Shown here: one piece after another, positions 17,601 to 21,719 of the stretch
How the letters are laid out: every line of letters starts with the position of its first letter
Numbering within the stretch: position 1 is the stretch's first letter
Translations under genes and position numbers: made by a program
Source of the DNA: Branchiostoma floridae
Taxonomy: Eukaryota; Chordata; Leptocardii; Amphioxiformes; Branchiostomatidae
DNA: 21,719 nucleotides
Assembly (NCBI RefSeq): GCF_000003815.2
Contig: NC_049988.1
Coordinates: 7,267,572 to 7,289,290 of the forward strand
Direction of reading: 5' to 3'
The notes under the pieces: generated by a model
Told to the model about the DNA's origin: nothing
The model's database searches: none
Seen by the model: only the letters and a program-made list of their open reading frames with translations

Positions 17601-20600
17601 AATTTTTTGAGAGACGTACATTTTTATCCTCCAAAATGCCCGTAGTTAGCGATCGTACGACGACTGCACGACCTGTGTGACCGCACCCTTACTTAACTAC
17701 ATCTCCAATCAGTTGTATGACTTTATAAAATGTATAAACACATGATAACTTGAATTAAGACGTGTCTCAGAACGGGATTCATTGATGTAGACAGGATCCG
17801 GATCGAACTCAACGCTGTGTTGGAATATATAATAGGCAGTACCGTTTCCAATTTTCCAACACACAAAATACAGTCTTCTTTTTAGAATGATTCAAGCATA
17901 TCGATAAGCACTTTTCGTCGCCGGATTAAGTTTTGTATTGTGTATCCAATGAGTATCTCATTACCTGGAGGTCTAGTTTCCATCGATGTTTCAAAGATAT
18001 ATATAATTTCGTGTATTGAAATGTACATGTATTTTCTTTCTATTTTTCCAGGCTCTAGGAACGTTGGCAACGCATCCACCCTGAACCAGATGGCGCGAGA
18101 GCTGGTGGTGGCGACCGGCACACCTGTGGTGGCCGCCGCCGGGAATGACGGCAGGGACGCCTGCAAGTTCGTACCGGGCAGCGAGGATGAGGTGAGATAT
18201 GGCACTTTTAAGTATTAACATTTAAAAATGTTCTTCTTTAATGTGTTTTGTTTGTTTGTCAAATGCGAGACGTTAGAGGGTAGCCTGGTAATGATTCGGT
18301 CACAATTGTGTGTGGACCACATGCCGGATAATACGGAGGTACCTCTCGGTGTTCTCACGGGTAGGTAACGGGGTCCATTTGTCGCCGGCTCCCGGTTTAA
18401 TTTCAACTCCAAGTTTGATAAAATCCAGGGCCCGGCCGCGGCCGACCCCAAATATGGCCCGTTATTCGCAGGGTGTCCCACAGGGAGCCATGTAGGAGTC
18501 ACACCTGAAAGTGACCCCAAACAACCCGTGAACTACCCGGCAGGGCCCCTTTTTCCAATTGTGACCTAACATAACCATGACATGGGTAGTTCCCCGGGAT
18601 TCTATTTGCATACCCGCCAATGACCGCCGATCCGGGGCAGTTTTTTCATGTAAGTAACTTCGCTGTGTCTGAACTTTTTTTAAACTCCCTATCTCTCATC
18701 CAGGTAATTACTGTTGGCGGTACCAACCCAGTAGACGGCACCTACCGTCGGACTAATTTCGGGAGGTGTGTAGACATCCTTGCCCCAGCGGCCCGCGTGC
18801 GAAGTGCAGGAGCCGAGTGTGACACCTGTTCCAGGGTCAGCAGCGGCACATCACAGGCAGCACCGCTTGTAGCAGGTATGAAGTTTGTGTCTGGATATGG
18901 TTTCTTTCTTTCTTTCTTTCTTCCATTTTTATTTTCTGTGTGTCTGGATGCTTGTATTCTTGTGAGTTCGCAGTTATTTGAATACATGTCACTAGAGTAG
19001 CAGGCCTAGGTAGTGAGTGCTAGTTGGAACATCGTGTCACATGACTGCAAATGTCAGGGTCGTCGGAGTGACAGGAAGTAGTGTTCAGAGTTGGTAAAAC
19101 TATTCATGTTTATCAGACATGACAGATATTCCAGGTCATGGGGTCAATGGAAGAAGCTACTAATTTACGGAGAGGTTCCATTGTTTTGGGCCCGCCTGTT
19201 TGTGTTTTTGAAGCTGACTCATGCTAGATCATGTTCACCGTAGAGGGACAGAAAGCGAAACCTTACTTGCATAATCAGTGAACTATAATAATTGAACAAG
19301 ACATACGAGAAACCCTTGAAAAGCAACTTGCAAGTTACGAGGGCTTCGGTCTCTTTGTTTATTTTCTTGTTGTTTTTATTTTGTGCAGCATGCAATGTTT
19401 TTCCCTAACGATATCTTTGCCCCTCAGGCGTTGTTGTCGCCATGTTGGACGATGATCCTAGTCTGACGCCTGCGCAGATCAGGATGAAGCTGCTGGAGGA
19501 CGCGGTTAGTGACCGGATCGACCTGAGCCGCCTCCCGCGGGACATGCGACTCCAGACCGCCAACAAGCTGCTGCACATCCCTGCACGGTCTGCCTTCCAG
19601 CCGAGAGGTAGTAGTAGTAGTAGTAGTAGTGGTGGTAGTAGTAGTAGTAGTAGTCCACTGTGTTCTGTTGCTGCAGTGACTTGAACACTTTGCAGCTTAA
19701 AAGAGTCTTTCTTCAACTCTCTTCATCCTGTTCATCCTTTGTCCCAGTAGTTTTCTGTCTGTCCTTGTTCTGTCGGTCCTTTAAGTCTGCCCTAAGTAAG
19801 CCTAGCAGGTTCTTACAGTGCCTTCATTTTTGCGACTTGTATGTGTTAGAGTGAATTTTGAAGTTTGAAATTGTTAAGTGAACAATAGATAATGAATGGT
19901 CCGCTTTGTCTAGCTATTATCTATAGACAAACTCACAAGCGGTTACAAGTGTCTCACACCAGATGACGCGAGTAGTATTCAATGTCTCTAGGTAGTACAA
20001 AAGCGTCGCGCGTCGGTCGAGATTGACCAGAAAGAAATTCCCAAGGAACGTAACTTTTGCTGTCTTTCTGAAGACATGTATTGTGTTTGTTCCCTCAGTG
20101 ACCCCGGCCTGTCGAACGGTTTGGTCCATCAAGTCCGGAGGAGCAGACGGTGACCTGTCGTCTGTCGCCTGCAACGTCAACGAAACTATTATGGGATGTT
20201 CATCTCTAGCTGCAGACGAGGGCATGAGAGCGGGAGAGTTTAACACGGTAGGTAACGTTACAGCAAGCACTATTTGATGCTACAATGCTATAGACATACA
20301 GTCAGGCTGTATGGACCAATCGCAAGCCCCTATTCTTTTTCAAGTCTCCGTCCCTATTGGTTGTACAACCATGACGTCATAAGCAGGGGTTTATTGAAGA
20401 AATGTGTACTTAATGACTGACAACAATGCACGTTTGTAGGAATGTAGGATTTGAACTCACAATGTCAGTGTCAGTTTGAATTCGCTTCGCTCACTCGCTG
20501 GTTTATTCGGTATCACCAATCACTGGCTAGATTTTATGTATGCGCTCATTATTCCTCAAGTATAAATTAGAATATCGGCAATAATACAATAAACCAGCCA

Positions 20601-21719
20601 TATGATTCAGATTCAATTTGCTGTTAAAATACAACGATTTTTTTGGCTTTGTTTTGTTAGGAGCTCCCTGGCGTCAGGCAAGCTTGCGTCGCCACGAACG
20701 GTGCAGGTGGAACAGGTGTGTACGCCATCGCCAGGTGCTGCAGCTGGCCAGGTGCACGTTGTTACTTCAGGGACTCCGGAAAATCTTCAAGTCGTGACAA
20801 CGCCGAAGTCAAGGCCAAGTGCGACCGGACTTTGTTTTCCTGCGACATGCTTGTAGGTAAGAAATTGACCGTCTGTTCGGCTGTCGATTCCAGCCCTTGG
20901 TTCAGTCGACGATTCGTGTCTTCACTAAACATAGCAGCTGATTCAGATATCAATTTGAAAAATGAAGTCATTTCTCCTCTCAAACGAATATGCATAGCAG
21001 AGATAAGTGAAAAAAAGTCATAATAATCCTCACAAACCATTTGGCCAGCCAAGCAACCAACCAACTAATAAACAAATACACGCTGGTGAAAACACAGTCA
21101 TTCTAGTCAAATTGATTTGTACTGATTTTCTTCAGGGTGTAGTGCCAGTTCGGAGACCGGTTTTATAGATGGCGTCCGTCCGGAACGGTCCCGGCTACTG
21201 GGGCTGATTCCGTCCTCGCTCCGGAAGTGCGCGGCACAGAACGGAAAGGGCGGAAGTGGCGTCACGGCACACGCCACCTGCTGCAAGTCACGTGACATGA
21301 AGTGCCAGGCCGTCTGGTCAGACAAGGCAAAGGCAGGAGAAACTCAGGTAAACGATGATCTCATCAAAATTGACATGTTCCTATGTTTGCGACTTACGTC
21401 ATATATACGGCGGCCATGTTGGTGGAACACATAGATCCAAGATGGTGGCACACTGTCATTCGCAACGCACAGACAATGAATGTAAGAAAGGAAACATTGC
21501 TAACCATTTCTATGTGCGTTCTCTAACTAAGAAAGTTATAAGTAGGCATGATAAGGTATAGGAAAACCATAATTTAGCATGCATGTAAGCAGTTTACAAT
21601 GTCATCTTTACAGGTCGATGCCAAATGTCCTTCGGGTACCTTGTTGACTGGGTGTAATGTGTACGAGAAGGACGGCCAAGCAGAGGGTGCCTATCCCCGT
21701 GACACACGTGCGTGGCACG
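14465..21719 (+). CDS. PCSK9: PCSK9-like proprotein convertase, copy 2 (cut by window end)
   Basis: Tandem paralogue of copy 1 with the same 12-exon plan and intron phases; 676 codons are visible. Order: signal peptide (about 1-19), prodomain with KYIVMLRSG, catalytic domain with Asp190 (LDSGI), His226 (HGTHVA), Asn323 (AAAGN) and Ser388 (SGTSQA), then the Cys-rich three-module domain from about 458. The first of two adjacent ATGs is taken as start; the second would shorten it by one residue. Differences from copy 1: the processing junction reads VAAC/SEEW, lacking the Pro before Trp; exon 6 is five codons longer before AAAGN; the catalytic loop is shorter; module 2 has an extra Cys; the exon 8 donor is a GTA repeat; and a base appears missing in exon 12, shifting the frame just before a conserved Cys. 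Either a working gene with a sequencing error or a gene losing its third module. Confidence 0.92.
14897..15095 (+). CDS. PCSK9: PCSK9 copy 2, exon 2 (prodomain)
   Basis: Completes codon 69 and codes to residue 135. Starts KYIVMLRSG, then RVIDQFQKKVDLVSRVAKKFG, an amphipathic helix, and ends ARLPVVALTI. Eight codons longer than in copy 1. Donor GTAAGT. Confidence 0.9.
15377..15506 (+). CDS. PCSK9: PCSK9 copy 2, exon 3 (processing site)
   Basis: Residues 136-178 plus one base. MRTLRDVDFIEEVQTV matches copy 1, then the aligned junction AAC/SEEWHLDRLD differs: Cys154 in the P1 position and Glu-Glu in place of Val-Pro before the conserved Trp. Confidence 0.92.
15545..15593 (+). repeat. Direct repeat in intron 3 of copy 2
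   Basis: AATCTCCAAGAAGATATTTG and AATCTCCAAGAAGGTATTTG lie 29 bases apart with one mismatch. The rest of this 301-base intron is featureless. Confidence 0.7.
15808..15929 (+). CDS. PCSK9: PCSK9 copy 2, exon 4 (catalytic Asp)
   Basis: Residues 179-219. [20 protein letters not shown] is identical to copy 1 in this 20-residue core and carries Asp190. Strong purifying selection is suggested here compared with the diverged prodomain. Confidence 0.95.
16114..16207. repeat. Short TIR pair in intron 4 of copy 2
   Basis: Perfect 14-bp inverted ends TCACATAATGTAGC and GCTACATTATGTGA enclose 66 bases. Possibly a very short MITE; no target-site duplication is clear. Confidence 0.5.
16328..16514. mobile_element. 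Foldback MITE next to the exon 5 acceptor of copy 2
   Basis: Nearly the whole element folds back: CCTGGAAACTAGACTTTAGC and GGCAGAGAATTT on the left match CCTGGAAACCAGACTTTAGC and AGCAGAGAATTT in reverse complement on the right, and an inner pair GTTCTTCCCGAGGACCTT / GTTCTTCTCCAGGACCTT extends the stem to about 80 bp. It ends 41 bases before exon 5. Non-coding. Confidence 0.85.
16556..16772 (+). CDS. PCSK9: PCSK9 copy 2, exon 5 (catalytic His)
   Basis: Residues 220-291 plus one base. [20 protein letters not shown] with His226, then [20 protein letters not shown] and VVVMSLRG. One codon longer than copy 1. Confidence 0.95.
16835..17684. mobile_element. MITE split by a nested retrotransposon fragment
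   Basis: A 33-bp inverted pair bounds the region: GCGGTCACATAGGTCGTGC then GGTCGTCGTACGAT at 16835, and its near-perfect reverse complement at 17652-17684 (three mismatches at most). Between them lies a LINE 3' fragment on the - strand. The original element without the insert would be about 100 bp. Confidence 0.7.
16871..17640 (-). mobile_element. 5'-truncated non-LTR retrotransposon fragment (RT C-terminal region)
   Basis: Reading the - strand, a frame open from 17519 to 16989 codes for KLRSYRLFKS, LTKLR-like TAVTKLRVSCHKLHIETGR, and RICRYCN-x-DEHHFVVECSLY, the Cys/His-rich motif found after the reverse transcriptase domain in LINE-type elements. The polymerase motifs themselves are absent, and stop codons at 17520-17525 close the frame upstream. 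The 3' end shows ACAATAAAGGTCTTCATTCA at 16871-16900, a typical tail. It is a dead insertion in intron 5 of copy 2; LINE clade not assigned. Confidence 0.8.
17690..18051 (+). other. Remainder of intron 5 of copy 2
   Basis: AT-rich non-coding DNA between the nested insertion and the exon 6 acceptor (TTTTTCCAG). Nothing else is recognised. Confidence 0.6.
18052..18191 (+). CDS. PCSK9: PCSK9 copy 2, exon 6 (oxyanion Asn)
   Basis: Residues 292-338. Contains VVAAAGNDGRDACKF with Asn323. Has a possible glycosylation site N298-A-S absent from copy 1. Confidence 0.94.
18299..18566. mobile_element. Putative MITE in intron 6 of copy 2
   Basis: Short inverted ends GGTCACAATTG and CAATTGTGACC bound about 268 bp of GC-rich non-coding DNA (GGGCCCGGCCGCGGCC inside), in contrast to the AT-rich intron around it. 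The TIR match is only 11 bp, so the call is moderate. Confidence 0.45.
18704..18875 (+). CDS. PCSK9: PCSK9 copy 2, exon 7 (catalytic Ser)
   Basis: Residues 339-395 plus one base. [37 protein letters not shown] and SSGTSQAAPLVAG with Ser388. The loop has one repeat unit where copy 1 has two. The residue before CDTC is Glu, aligned with human D374. Confidence 0.95.
18876..19427 (+). other. Intron 7 of copy 2 with a (TTTC)n run
   Basis: A 552-base intron. (TTTC)n occupies 18901-18923; the rest is non-coding with no clear element. Confidence 0.7.
19428..19607 (+). CDS. PCSK9: PCSK9 copy 2, exon 8 (end of catalytic domain)
   Basis: Residues 396-455 plus one base. SLTPAQIRMKLLEDAV and TANKLLHIPARSAFQPR align with copy 1. 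The first base of the donor GT is the start of a GTA repeat, so this end is chosen by its identity in length and phase with copy 1. Confidence 0.85.
19608..19654 (+). repeat. (GTA)n microsatellite forming the exon 8 donor
   Basis: Seven GTA, two GTG and six GTA units run in phase with the reading frame. Every unit starts with GT, and shifting the donor by units keeps the frame, adding Gly then Ser residues. Retaining the intron would give a Ser/Gly tail and stop at 19682. Confidence 0.9.
19907..19934. repeat. Small hairpin in intron 8 of copy 2
   Basis: TTTGTCTA and TAGACAAA arms around GCTATTATCTA. Intron 8 is otherwise non-coding. Confidence 0.45.
20099..20247 (+). CDS. PCSK9: PCSK9 copy 2, exon 9 (module 1, first half)
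   Basis: Completes codon 456 and codes to residue 505. [25 protein letters not shown] and MRAGEFNT align with copy 1; N483-E-T is the shared glycosylation site. Confidence 0.94.
20248..20660 (+). other. Intron 9 of copy 2
   Basis: A 413-base intron with no recognised element. Includes a full CRE-like TGACGTCA near 20373 and AT-rich DNA before the TAG acceptor. Confidence 0.6.
20661..20856 (+). CDS. PCSK9: PCSK9 copy 2, exon 10 (modules 1 and 2)
   Basis: Residues 506-570 plus one base. ACVATNGAGGTGVYAIARCC closes module 1 and matches human VYAIARCC exactly; RCYF and KCDRTLFSCDML follow, with an additional Cys not present in copy 1. Confidence 0.94.
21136..21347 (+). CDS. PCSK9: PCSK9 copy 2, exon 11 (module 2)
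   Basis: Completes codon 571 and codes to residue 641. GCSASSE, KCAAQNGKGGSGVTAHATCC and MKCQAVWSDK align with copy 1 along the whole 212-nt exon. Confidence 0.94.
21614..21719 (+). CDS. PCSK9: PCSK9 copy 2, exon 12 (partial, apparent frameshift)
   Basis: Residues 642-676, open to the window end. AKCPSGTLLTGCNVYEKDG and GAYPRD align with copy 1, but the next codons read TRAWH instead of NTC. One extra base after GAC (21701-21703) would give NTCVAR, matching NTCIAR in copy 1 and NTCVVR in human. Confidence 0.85.

Noticed and set aside
2222-21719. Furin/kexin-type convertase or plain proteinase K as the family
   Set aside because: There is no P/Homo B domain, and the three-module Cys-rich domain with CRTVW, YA[MI]ARCC and AICC motifs is specific to PCSK9.

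Overview
The window looks like intron-rich animal nuclear DNA, most likely from a lancelet (amphioxus, Branchiostoma). The reasons are two genes of an animal-only type split by GT-AG introns, many small foldback elements in the introns, and a decayed non-LTR retrotransposon. The species call is inference; the gene-family call rests on protein motifs read directly after splicing the exons by hand.

Two PCSK9-like genes lie head to tail on the + strand. Copy 1 (2222-11416) is complete: 12 exons joining in frame to 682 residues, with its own TATA box at 2075. Copy 2 (14465 to beyond the window end) has the same 12 exons with the same intron phases, its own TATA box at 14329, and is cut off inside exon 12. 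Exons 3, 4, 8 and 11 are the same length in both copies (130, 122, 180 and 212 nt). Each protein has a signal peptide, an inhibitor-I9-type prodomain, an S8 subtilisin-like catalytic domain of the proteinase K type with intact Asp/His/Asn/Ser, and the three-module Cys-rich C-terminal domain that separates PCSK9 from other convertases. The pair is best explained by local tandem duplication.

The copies have diverged in informative places. Copy 1 has an 8-residue internal duplication in a catalytic-domain loop. Copy 2 has a changed autoprocessing junction, a (GTA)n repeat forming its exon 8 donor site, a short upstream ORF, and an apparent one-base deletion in the last exon that removes a conserved Cys. 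Neither copy keeps the residues by which human PCSK9 grips the LDL receptor, so the family role here may not be LDL-receptor control.

Layout: 1-2070, upstream DNA with two foldback elements; 2071-11416, copy 1; 11417-14360, 3' UTR of copy 1 and spacer with a foldback, small inverted repeats and a possible exon-2 relic; 14329-21719, copy 2. Introns hold at least seven foldback/TIR elements, one LINE fragment on the - strand, a 250-bp polypyrimidine tract and a duplicated tetranucleotide satellite. I found no tRNA, rRNA, CRISPR array or viral gene.
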